A stretch of 56,526 nt of DNA from Sedimentisphaerales bacterium (GTDB lineage Bacteria; Planctomycetota; Phycisphaerae; Sedimentisphaerales; SG8-4). Position numbers and translations under genes: made by a program. Each line of letters starts with the position of its first letter. The stretch's first letter is position 1. Of this stretch, positions 33,984-41,173 are shown in pieces. The notes under the pieces were generated by a model. That model made no database searches. It had not been told where the DNA came from and worked only from the letters and a program-made list of their open reading frames with translations. The DNA lies in contig JAFGJR010000335.1 of assembly GCA_016928975.1 (NCBI GenBank), positions 1-56,526 of the forward strand, in the 5' to 3' direction.

Positions 33984-34643
33984 ATGAGCCGAGAACAGGT
34001 CCGGGCGGTAGACCGCTGGGCCATCGAGCAGGTCGGCGTGCCTGGCGTGGTGCTCATGGAAAACGCCGGGCGCAGTTGCGCGGGGCTGGTGAGGGAAAAG
34101 CTGCAAGGGGTGGCCGAACCTCGGGTCTGCATCTTCTGCGGGACCGGCAACAATGGCGGCGACGGCTACGTCATAGCACGCCATCTGATAAACGCCGGTT
34201 TGAAGGCCGCTGTTGTTGTCTGTGGCGAGCGGGCTAAGATTCGAGGTGATGCCAAGACCAACCTTGATGTTCTGGAGCAGTTGGGGCATGCGACGCAACA
34301 GCTCAATCCCGGCGACCCGGACGTTGCCGCTGCCGTCCGGATGTGGGCCGGCGAGGCGAGTATGATTGTCGATGCCCTCTTCGGCACAGGACTGCAAGGC
34401 CAGTTGAGAGCGGACTATCGGATGCTGGTGGATGCGATCAACGCCCTGGGAATACCGATCTTGTCGGTAGACATTCCCTCCGGTCTCGACTGCGACACGG
34501 GAGAGCCTCTGGGCACCGCGATACGGGCTGCTTGCACCGTGACGTTTGTCGCCGTCAAGCGAGGATTTGTCGTATGCCCGACGGCGAGCCGGTACACCGG
34601 GGAGCTCTATGTTGCCTCCATAGGGGTTGAGCCACGGCCATGA
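33984..34643 (+). CDS. nnrE: NAD(P)H-hydrate epimerase (YjeF N-terminal domain protein)
   Basis: A 219-residue Rossmann-like protein. SREQVRAVDRWAIEQVGVPG and VLMENAGRSCA open the YjeF_N domain. CGTGNNGGDGYVIARHL is the NNxGDG loop, IVDALFGTGLQG the potassium-site Asp region and SVDIPSGLDCDTG the conserved end. It epimerises damaged R-NAD(P)HX to the S form for repair. The dehydratase NnrD, often fused to it, is absent from this gene. Start ATG 33984 has AAGGA ten bases upstream and gives the usual family N-terminus; the ATG at 33948 would sit at the transcript start. It converges with the coiled-coil gene at 34701. Confidence 0.92.
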   Translation: MSREQVRAVDRWAIEQVGVPGVVLMENAGRSCAGLVREKLQGVAEPRVCIFCGTGNNGGDGYVIARHLINAGLKAAVVVCGERAKIRGDAKTNLDVLEQLGHATQQLNPGDPDVAAAVRMWAGEASMIVDALFGTGLQGQLRADYRMLVDAINALGIPILSVDIPSGLDCDTGEPLGTAIRAACTVTFVAVKRGFVVCPTASRYTGELYVASIGVEPRP

Positions 34644-34700
34644 CCCCGCGGCGATACGAGCGGATCGAAATGCGCGCTTCGGTGGCTACCGGGGTCTATC

Positions 34701-36173
34701 CTAAAACGCTCCCGCTTTGCCCACGCTGCTTTGGTAGCCGGTGAAGTAGAGAAAACGCTCGTAGGTGAAGATCGGGATGTAGAGCGCCCGAGCTTGTTGC
34801 CGGATCTGATCGTAGCGTTGCTGTCGTTGCCGGGCTCTGTCGTATTTCTCCCTGGCCATCGGGTCCGCCGCCAGCTCATCGAAGGTCGGCTCCGGCGGCA
34901 CTTGAGGCTCGGTACCGAGGATGATGAAATCCGTCTTGGCCGAGACTATGTTATCCACGGCGGCGCCCCATTTCTGGATGAGCTTCTGGATGCCCGCATC
35001 CGCATCGTAGTCCGGTTCTCCGTCACCGTTGAGGTCGAAGTCACCTGCGATGACAAAGTGATTGATCTTGCGGCTGTCCCAGATCAGATTGGCCACGAGG
35101 TCATTGGTGGTGATCGGGTTCTTCTTCTCCGATGACAGCACTCGGGCGGTGGACACTTTCTTGTCCACGGCGAAGGCTTCTATCTCAGCTTTGGGTTTGC
35201 CGTCTCTGGGAATGCCACCGGCGCTGTCGTAGACCGAGAACGTCAGGCCGCGATAGACGCGATCGTCGGACCCCAGATTGATTGTCACCAAGCCCGCAGC
35301 CTCGTCGATGAGAATGACCTTGCCGTCCGGGCTCTGAGCTTCAGCCTCATGGTCCGGCGGCGGCTGGACCTTGCCGACCTCAGTCAGCGCGTCACCCAAC
35401 CGCTGCTGGGCTACGTCCAGTTGGGCCTGCGTCTTGAGCAAATCCTGATTGAGCTGCTTCGACCGGGTCCTTTCGTCTTCGAGCTGTCTGAGAAGGTTGG
35501 CGACGCGCTGCTCGGAACTCTGCTCCACGAGGGTTCGCAGGTCGTTGTAGTCGGCCTTGGTCTGCTCCACCAAGGTGCGATACTCGGCTACTTCGGCGGT
35601 CAGGTCCTGCTCTGTCTTCTGCCACAGTGCCGTTGCGTCGTCAAATCGGTTCTGGAGTTCTCTCTGCTGTTGCTCCACGGCTTGTTTCTGCGCGATGGTC
35701 TGCTCCAGTCTGGCCAACAAGTCCGACGTTGCGGACATCAGGGACACCTGATTTGCGGCGGGAGCGTTCGGCTCAGAATCGCCGGGTTCGACAGCAGGCA
35801 ACGAGATGTAGGCCCGAGCCTGCGACAGAAACGCGGCGACGGCTTTGGCCACGCTGTCCTTCTTGATCTCCGCGTTGGTCGCCTGGACGGGCGTGCCTGT
35901 CACGATACCCACCACGCGGTCGAAATACTGGACCATCGTCCCGAGCTGGGTCTCACCCGGCACCTTGGCTCCGACGATGTCCCCGAGGCGACGCACCTCA
36001 TCCGACGAGGCCATCCTGTTCAACTCATTCTGGGCCTCCTCGGCCTTTGTCCGCAGCTCCTCAGCCTTGACGTAGTAGACCACCGCCACGGTCGTCGCGA
36101 TGATGAAAAGCCCGACGAAGGTCATGAGTGTATAGAGCATGGCATTGCTTTGGCGTCGCTTACCTGGCGGCAT
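34701..36173 (-). CDS. Membrane-anchored coiled-coil protein with BRCT-like C-terminus
   Basis: A 490-residue protein. One N-terminal membrane helix (MLYTLMTFVGLFIIATTVAVVYY) precedes a long coiled coil (about residues 35-270, e.g. RTKAEEAQNELNRM and ERTRSKQLNQDLLKTQAQLD). A beta-rich stretch follows (GKVILIDEAAGLVTINLG). The C-terminal 110 residues have HFVIAGDFD, IQKLIQKWGAAVDN, IVSAKTDFIILGTEP and YIPIFTYERFLYFTGY. That strand/helix order and the GDF/W/SxxTD pattern resemble a BRCT domain. A DLNGDGEPDYD loop inside it looks like an EF-hand or dockerin calcium loop. The family is probably planctomycete-specific. Start ATG 36173 follows AAGGAG. The function is unknown; the BRCT reading is my inference. 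Confidence 0.75.
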   Translation of the reverse strand: MPPGKRRQSNAMLYTLMTFVGLFIIATTVAVVYYVKAEELRTKAEEAQNELNRMASSDEVRRLGDIVGAKVPGETQLGTMVQYFDRVVGIVTGTPVQATNAEIKKDSVAKAVAAFLSQARAYISLPAVEPGDSEPNAPAANQVSLMSATSDLLARLEQTIAQKQAVEQQQRELQNRFDDATALWQKTEQDLTAEVAEYRTLVEQTKADYNDLRTLVEQSSEQRVANLLRQLEDERTRSKQLNQDLLKTQAQLDVAQQRLGDALTEVGKVQPPPDHEAEAQSPDGKVILIDEAAGLVTINLGSDDRVYRGLTFSVYDSAGGIPRDGKPKAEIEAFAVDKKVSTARVLSSEKKNPITTNDLVANLIWDSRKINHFVIAGDFDLNGDGEPDYDADAGIQKLIQKWGAAVDNIVSAKTDFIILGTEPQVPPEPTFDELAADPMAREKYDRARQRQQRYDQIRQQARALYIPIFTYERFLYFTGYQSSVGKAGAF

Positions 36174-36227
36174 AAGAATGACTCCTTGGAATAGGGAAAG
36201 GCCTCCCATGACTACCATTTTGACTAT

Positions 36228-36256
36228 ATTATCGCCTTTGACGGGCGCATAGTCAA
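36228..36256 (-). promoter_or_regulatory. Sigma-70-like promoter for the coiled-coil gene
   Basis: On the minus strand TTGACT (36256-36251), 17-base spacer, GATAAT (36233-36228). Predicted start near 36221, about 48 bases before ATG 36173. Confidence 0.7.
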
Positions 36257-36305
36257 GAAAAAAGAGAACGGCGAGAAGGAGGTGAGACAGGCCCGGAGAG
36301 CGGCG

Positions 36306-36989
36306 TCAGGTGCTGCTCAAGGCCGCCGGCAGCTCGCTCAAATGATCGATTCTGAGCTTGGCAGCCGCGCCGCACTGCGGGCAGACGTCGGTGTGCAGGC
36401 GAGCCGGACGCAACAACTGGATCGTCAGCATCCCCAAGCGGTTGGGAGCAATGAAATCCTTGCTCTCGTTGTCGGCGATGTACGCCGTTTGTTCGGGGCG
36501 CACATCGAGCGTTTCGACCAGTTTCTGAAAGCCAACGGGGGATGGTTTCCAGAACTGACGTCCCAGCTCCTCGGTGTATACAATGGCCCGAAAGCACCCT
36601 TCGATCCCAAGAGCCTGCACCTTCAGTCGCTGGGCGGGCATGAATCCGTCCGTTAGCAGGCCGAGCCGATGCGTCCCCCCGAGTTGGTCCAGTACCACTC
36701 GACTTTCCGAAGGGAGTTTGATCGCAGGTCGGTGATTGCGATAGACCTCAACGAGTTGTGTGATGAGATGCCCGTCGCAGGCGATGCCAAGATCATCGAG
36801 GGCCGCGTTGAAGGTTCGCGTGCGGTTGCCGCTGGTGAAGTGTTTCCACAGACATGCGAACGCATCGTCCGCGCACGAGATGTCCGATAACCTGACAAGG
36901 AACCGCGACACAGACAAAAGACCACTGCGGCAGTAGTCGATTTCGTCGTAGAGGGTGTCGTCGAGATCGAAAGCAACGGCTGCTATCAT
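36306..36989 (-). CDS. HAD-superfamily phosphohydrolase
   Basis: A 227-residue HAD hydrolase with an alpha-helical cap. Motif I is AFDLDDTLYDE (nucleophile Asp), motif II LGLLTDGFM, motif III WKPSPVGF and motif IV AYIADNESKDF. The fold is that of small phosphatases such as nucleotidases; the substrate cannot be told from sequence. A C-terminal CPQCGAA resembles one half of a zinc knuckle and is unusual for the family. The N-terminus is fixed by motif I at residue 6 from ATG 36989; frames extending to 37379 run through the divergent promoter region. It is divergent from the UbiA gene. Confidence 0.88.
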   Translation of the reverse strand: MIAAVAFDLDDTLYDEIDYCRSGLLSVSRFLVRLSDISCADDAFACLWKHFTSGNRTRTFNAALDDLGIACDGHLITQLVEVYRNHRPAIKLPSESRVVLDQLGGTHRLGLLTDGFMPAQRLKVQALGIEGCFRAIVYTEELGRQFWKPSPVGFQKLVETLDVRPEQTAYIADNESKDFIAPNRLGMLTIQLLRPARLHTDVCPQCGAAAKLRIDHLSELPAALSST

Positions 36990-37030
36990 GTCGGATACCT
37001 GCACCAACGCCGGGAGCCCGGCGACGAACG

Positions 37031-37059
37031 TATACAAGGGGCACCGGGCGAAGTATAAT
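37031..37059 (+). promoter_or_regulatory. Promoter for the UbiA/pseudouridine synthase pair
   Basis: TATACA (37031-37036), 17-base spacer, perfect TATAAT (37054-37059). Predicted start near 37066, with a leader of about 105 bases. Confidence 0.55.
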
Positions 37060-37170
37060 TCTACCCGCGTCGCGTATGGTTGTCGATGGGAACACGGTGA
37101 CGCGCCGTGGCGAGAGGCTGGTCCCGGGGCCTGGTTCGGCCGGCGTGTCTGACAGGCGGAAAGGTTGCCT

Positions 37171-38070
37171 ATGGAGCTGATTCGACTTCTTCGACCCGTC
37201 CACTGGGTCAAGAACGTGTTTGTCTTTGCGGCTCTGGTTTTCGGCAAGAAGTTCCTGGGGCCGGCGAACGAGGTGCTCCTGGCGGCAGCCCAGGCGACCG
37301 GTGCGTTCGTCTGTTTTTCGCTGGCCGCGTCTGCCATGTATGTGCTGAACGACATTGTGGACCGCCGGGCGGACAGCATCCACCCCGAGCGTCGCGACCG
37401 GCCGATTGCGGCCGGCCGTGTGACGGTCTCAGCGGCCTTGAGGATGGCCGCAGGCTGCGCCCTGCTGGCCCTGATAGGCAGCTACCTGCTCTCGCCCACG
37501 CTGGCTGCGATCATCATGGCGTACATGGTCCTGACCGTGCTGTATTCGCTCCGGCTCAAGCGCGTGATGATCCTGGACTGCGTCATTATCGCCGTGGGCT
37601 TCTGCCTGCGGGCGGTGGCCGGGGCGGTTGCGGTCGATGTGTTCATCTCGCCCTGGCTGGTCATCTGCACCTTTGCGCTGTGCCTGTTCCTGGCCTTCAG
37701 CAAGCGACGCGGGGAGATCGCGCAGCTACAGGAAAACAGCGAGGCCTTTCGCAAGACCCTGGGCGAGTACACGCCGGAACTGCTGGCCCACATGCTCGAT
37801 GTCAGCAGCGTGCTGGCGGTGGTGTGCTTCCTCCTCTACGCGATGGACGACCGGACCCGGGTCCTGTTCGGAACGAATCAGCTTGTCTATACGACGCCGG
37901 TGGTGCTCTACTGCATCTTCCGCTTCAGCGCGCTGACGCAGAAGGGGGTCTACTCCGACCCGGTGGGGTTGATACTTCGTGACCGACCGTTTCAGGCTGG
38001 GATCGTCGTGTGGGCGGTCCTGTGCGTTGTCATCATCTACAGCAACGGCGTGGGGCTGCGCGCTGCGTGA
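37171..38070 (+). CDS. UbiA-family prenyltransferase (polyprenyl-phosphate phosphoribosyltransferase-like)
   Basis: A 299-residue polytopic membrane protein with seven to nine hydrophobic segments. MELIRLLRPVHWVKNVFVFA and YVLNDIVDRRADSIHPER plus DRPIAAGRV give the first Asp-rich motif NDxxDxxxD. YSLRLKRVMILDCVIIAVG carries the second. The LRPxHWxKN start is closest to decaprenyl-phosphate 5-phosphoribosyltransferases, which attach phosphoribose to a polyprenyl phosphate, rather than to quinone-pathway UbiA enzymes. Partner DprE1/E2-type genes are not in the window, so the substrate is inferred only. Start ATG 37171 has AAAGG eight bases upstream; a TTG at 37165 is possible. It precedes the pseudouridine synthase by 26 bp. 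Confidence 0.85.
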   Translation: MELIRLLRPVHWVKNVFVFAALVFGKKFLGPANEVLLAAAQATGAFVCFSLAASAMYVLNDIVDRRADSIHPERRDRPIAAGRVTVSAALRMAAGCALLALIGSYLLSPTLAAIIMAYMVLTVLYSLRLKRVMILDCVIIAVGFCLRAVAGAVAVDVFISPWLVICTFALCLFLAFSKRRGEIAQLQENSEAFRKTLGEYTPELLAHMLDVSSVLAVVCFLLYAMDDRTRVLFGTNQLVYTTPVVLYCIFRFSALTQKGVYSDPVGLILRDRPFQAGIVVWAVLCVVIIYSNGVGLRAA

Positions 38071-38096
38071 CGTCTGGCGGAGGCAGGACACGGGCA

Positions 38097-38816
38097 ATGG
38101 CGAACCAGAGACTCCAGAAAGTGATGGCGGCGGCCGGCGTGGCCTCCCGGCGAGAGTGCGAGGAGCTGATCCTGGCGGGCGTCGTGCGGGTCAATGGCAA
38201 GGTGGTCGACGAGATCCCTGCGTTCGTGGACCCGCAGGTCGATGCGATTGTCGTCGATGGAAAACGCCTGCGTCCGGCGCGGCACGTGTACTTTCTGCTC
38301 AACAAGCCGAGAGGTGTCATTTGCACGAACCGTGATCCGCAAGGCCGCAGGAAGGCGGTTGATCTGATTCCATGCTCCGACCGGATCTTCTGTATTGGGC
38401 GGCTTGACGCGGACACCACCGGGATGATCGTGCTGACCAACGACACCGAGCTGACTAATCAGTTGACGCATCCCAAGTACAAGGTGCCCAAGACCTATCT
38501 GGCCAAGGTCAAAGGCCATGCGGATGCTGAGATGGTTCGCAGGATCAAACAGGGCATCTGGCTGGCTGAGGGCAAGACGGGAAAGGCTGTAGTGAAGGTC
38601 CTCAAGGCCGGCCGCGACGAGTCGTTGGTCGAGATCACGATCTGTCAGGGTCTGAATCGACAGGTCCGTCGGATGCTGGCCCGCGTTGGCCTGCCCGTCA
38701 AAGCCCTCAAGAGAATCCGTATCGGGGGCCTAGCGTTAGGCGACCTTGGCTCGGGCAGGCACAGGTCGCTTTCGAAGACGGAGGTGGCCTTGCTGAGCCA
38801 GGGCGTACGCGGCTGA
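38097..38816 (+). CDS. RluB/RsuA-type 23S/16S rRNA pseudouridine synthase
   Basis: A 239-residue protein. An N-terminal S4 RNA-binding domain (MANQRLQKVMAAAGVASRRE, LILAGVVRVNGKVV) is followed by the synthase domain: HVYFLLNKPRGVICTNRDP and the catalytic Asp in CIGRLDADTTGMIVLTND. GLNRQVRRMLARVGLPVKAL and LALGDLGSGRHRSLS end the family. It isomerises uridine to pseudouridine in rRNA, most likely large-subunit rRNA (RluB). Start ATG 38097 is 26 bp after the UbiA stop and has AGGA upstream. No accessory tail is present. Confidence 0.92.
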   Translation: MANQRLQKVMAAAGVASRRECEELILAGVVRVNGKVVDEIPAFVDPQVDAIVVDGKRLRPARHVYFLLNKPRGVICTNRDPQGRRKAVDLIPCSDRIFCIGRLDADTTGMIVLTNDTELTNQLTHPKYKVPKTYLAKVKGHADAEMVRRIKQGIWLAEGKTGKAVVKVLKAGRDESLVEITICQGLNRQVRRMLARVGLPVKALKRIRIGGLALGDLGSGRHRSLSKTEVALLSQGVRG

Positions 38817-39109
38817 GCCTTGGCGTTCCGAGGCAAGCATTACCCTGCTGTTGCTTGCTGGGAAAACCCGTGTTTTCGGCACAGGCCAAGTGGTTTATCG
38901 GGCTCCTGTGCAGGGGCCTTCGGTTCCCATTTCGCGTCTGATAGTGGCAGGCGTGCGGGCTAACGGCACAGCCAATATCTGTTTGCGAAAGCGGCGAGAC
39001 GTCCATATCTTCTGCTGGCAGCATCACTTGTGCGATTCAAGCGGTCTTTCTCCGGTGGTGGGGCGGCAGGTCGCGGTAGTGAGGGAAGCTGCATGCACCG
39101 GTGGAGTTG
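38817..39109. other. Spacer before the Rid/chorismatase-like gene
   Basis: A non-coding stretch with no gene supported. An inverted repeat CACAGG...CCTGTG occurs around 38880-38911 but lacks a T tract. The region ends in the promoter at 39110-39139. Confidence 0.35.
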
Positions 39110-39139
39110 TTGCCTTAGATGGTCGTTATATGGTATAAG
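39110..39139 (+). promoter_or_regulatory. Sigma-70-like promoter for the Rid/chorismatase-like gene
   Basis: TTGCCT (39110-39115), 18-base spacer, TATAAG (39134-39139). Predicted start near 39146, which excludes coding upstream of that point and favours the TTG start at 39189. Confidence 0.6.
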
Positions 39140-39188
39140 TAGGGTTTCGCCCGGTATCAACGCCGAACTGCAAGAAGGAGCAATACTG

Positions 39189-40295
39189 TTGGCAAGCATC
39201 CTGAGACGAGTTGTGGCGGGTTCAGGTGTCATCACCCTGGAACGAGACCACATCCAGGAACACTTCATTACGCTGACGCCGGACGGCGAAGAATCGCCGG
39301 AATCTTTGTTCAGCAGGGCCGGCAAGGTCGTTCACGAGATCGGCGGCCAAGTGGTGTCGGCCGAGGTGCTTGGGATTTCGGCCTCCGACAGGACTCACCT
39401 GCAGGACTTCGCGCGGGCGGTTGACGGCGTTGGCTTGCCGATCGGCTGGGTCGAGAACGCTCAGGCCCATAACCTTCTGGGGGTCCACATCTGGCTGATC
39501 GCGGGAGTGCCGGTGGTCAGAGTCGAGTCGGACGGCAAGGTGCTTGGGAGTATCTTCGAAGACGAGTGCGCCCGCTACTGCAGGCTCGTCGGGCTCCTGC
39601 CCGCGACGATCTCTCAGACGCGGACCGAGCAGGCGCAGGCTGTCTTTCGACAGATGGATGACGCCTTGCAGGCCAACGACTTCGGCTTTTCTGATGTGTT
39701 CCGCACATGGTTCTACAACGACCACATTCTCGACTGGTACGGCGAGTTCAACGGTGTTCGCAACCGGTTCTTCTATGAGAAGGGGGTGTTTGACAGCCTC
39801 CTGCCCGCCAGCACCGGTGTCGGGGGCGGCAACGCAGCCTCGGCGGCCCTCATCGCGGGATTGCTGGCGCTCAGATCCAAGAACGCGGCCGTCGAGCTTT
39901 CGGAAGTCCCTTCACCGTTCCAGTCACCGGCTCCCAGCTACGGCAGCTCGTTCAGCCGGGCCGTGGAAGTCACATTCCCCGACCACCGGCGGATTTACGT
40001 GTCGGGGACTGCCAGTATTGACGAGACCGGCGAGACGGTGTTCGTTGGTGACTGCAAAGCCCAAGTGAAACAGACCATGGAGGTCGTGCAGGCGATCCTG
40101 CAGTCGAAAGGAATGGGCTGGGCGGACGTTACGCGCGCCCTGGCCTACTTCAAACGCGCAGAGGACGCTCCCTCACTGAGCCGGTATCGAGAGGATCACG
40201 GGCTTGCTCCTTTCCCCGTGATTGTTGCGGAGAACGACGTCTGTCGGGACGAGTTGCTCTTCGAGATCGAGGTCGATGCCTTGAAGGCCGGATAG
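39189..40295 (+). CDS. Rid-family / chorismatase-like protein
   Basis: A 368-residue protein. The C-terminal 120 residues match the Rid (YjgF/UK114) fold: YVSGTASIDETGETVFVGDC, QVKQTMEVVQAILQSKGMGW, TRALAYFKRAEDAPS and DELLFEIEVDA. The N-terminal 240 residues form a second domain with WYGEFNGVRNRFFYEKGVFD and TGVGGGNAASAALIAG. This two-part arrangement is known from chorismatases of the FkbO/Hyg5 type, which hydrolyse chorismate to dihydroxy- or hydroxybenzoates. Key residues cannot be confirmed here, so a broader Rid-related function remains open. The start is placed at TTG 39189, nine bases after AAGGAG and after the predicted transcription start; upstream ATG codons precede the promoter. 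Confidence 0.65.
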   Translation: MASILRRVVAGSGVITLERDHIQEHFITLTPDGEESPESLFSRAGKVVHEIGGQVVSAEVLGISASDRTHLQDFARAVDGVGLPIGWVENAQAHNLLGVHIWLIAGVPVVRVESDGKVLGSIFEDECARYCRLVGLLPATISQTRTEQAQAVFRQMDDALQANDFGFSDVFRTWFYNDHILDWYGEFNGVRNRFFYEKGVFDSLLPASTGVGGGNAASAALIAGLLALRSKNAAVELSEVPSPFQSPAPSYGSSFSRAVEVTFPDHRRIYVSGTASIDETGETVFVGDCKAQVKQTMEVVQAILQSKGMGWADVTRALAYFKRAEDAPSLSRYREDHGLAPFPVIVAENDVCRDELLFEIEVDALKAG

Positions 40296-40563
40296 CAGGC
40301 AGCGGTGGACGTGTCCCCAGACCCTTTGCGCAGTGCTTCAGCGGCATGTCTTGGCCTTCCTTTTGCCTGTTCCCAGACGGTCAATCACCAGTCCTCGCCG
40401 ACTGCCAGGCTAGCGGAGAAAAAGCTTGAAGCAGAGCGTACCCGCCGTCAAGCTATACAGGTGACCGGACGCAGGTGAGCCGGATGAGGAGCAAGATGGC
40501 ATAGGCGTGTGCTCGGTGCCGGGCGCCAGGATACATGCGGCCGCATGGCGACGAGGTGGATCA

Positions 40564-41046
40564 GTGGATGCGAAAGTCAAGCTGAGTGATATCCTCGACG
40601 CGCTGGAGATGCAGAACGACGAGACCAACTACTATCTCGATACAAACACCGGCGCAGTCTACCTGCTCACGCCGGATGATCTCTACGCTGGGGAGGAGGA
40701 CGATCCCATCGAGGAGTATCCGGAATGGCAGCGTCAGACCATCGAGGTCGCCCGGCGTCTTGCCAAAGGTGACGACGAGAACCTGATCGAGCTGCCGACG
40801 CAGTGGGACGTGAACGAGTACGAGATCATGGAGGAATTCTGCGACACCCAATCCGACGCAAAGGTGCAGGATGCGCTGTTCGCCGCGATCAAGGGGAAGG
40901 GAGCCTTCAGACGGTTCAAAGACGCCGTCCACAGGTTCGGCATCATCGATGACTGGCACACTTTCAGGTTGGCGAAGTTGAAGGTGATCGCCGTCGACTG
41001 GTGCAGGGCCAACGAAATCGAGTACGTTGACGACACCGCGTCCTGA
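40564..41046 (+). CDS. UPF0158 family protein
   Basis: A 160-residue acidic protein. KLSDILDALEMQNDETNYYL, AVYLLTPDDL, LIELPTQWDVNEYEIMEEF and GAFRRFKDAVHRFGIIDDWH match UPF0158, a small family of unknown function. There is no membrane segment or catalytic motif. Start GTG 40564 follows GAGGTGG closely; the frame extending to 40507 lacks a ribosome binding site. It stands alone, 127 bp from the convergent end of the sigma factor gene. Confidence 0.85.
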   Translation: MDAKVKLSDILDALEMQNDETNYYLDTNTGAVYLLTPDDLYAGEEDDPIEEYPEWQRQTIEVARRLAKGDDENLIELPTQWDVNEYEIMEEFCDTQSDAKVQDALFAAIKGKGAFRRFKDAVHRFGIIDDWHTFRLAKLKVIAVDWCRANEIEYVDDTAS

Positions 41047-41173
41047 CCAGCTCTGCCTCCGGTGACGAAGCACACGTTGCTTCCGCTCGGTTTGCCATCC
41101 GCAAGCCTATCGCGATATTCATCGCGGCTATGACATGAAACCGCTACGCGTCGAGCAGACGCACAACATAGCG

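Noticed and set aside
38830..38960. tRNA-like region with paired CACAGG/CCTGTG
   Set aside because: No consistent cloverleaf, no T-loop GGTTCGA and no CCA-end context on either strand.
38707..39027. Minus-strand frame downstream of the pseudouridine synthase
   Set aside because: It overlaps the synthase C-terminus, has no ribosome binding site and no homology I recognise.
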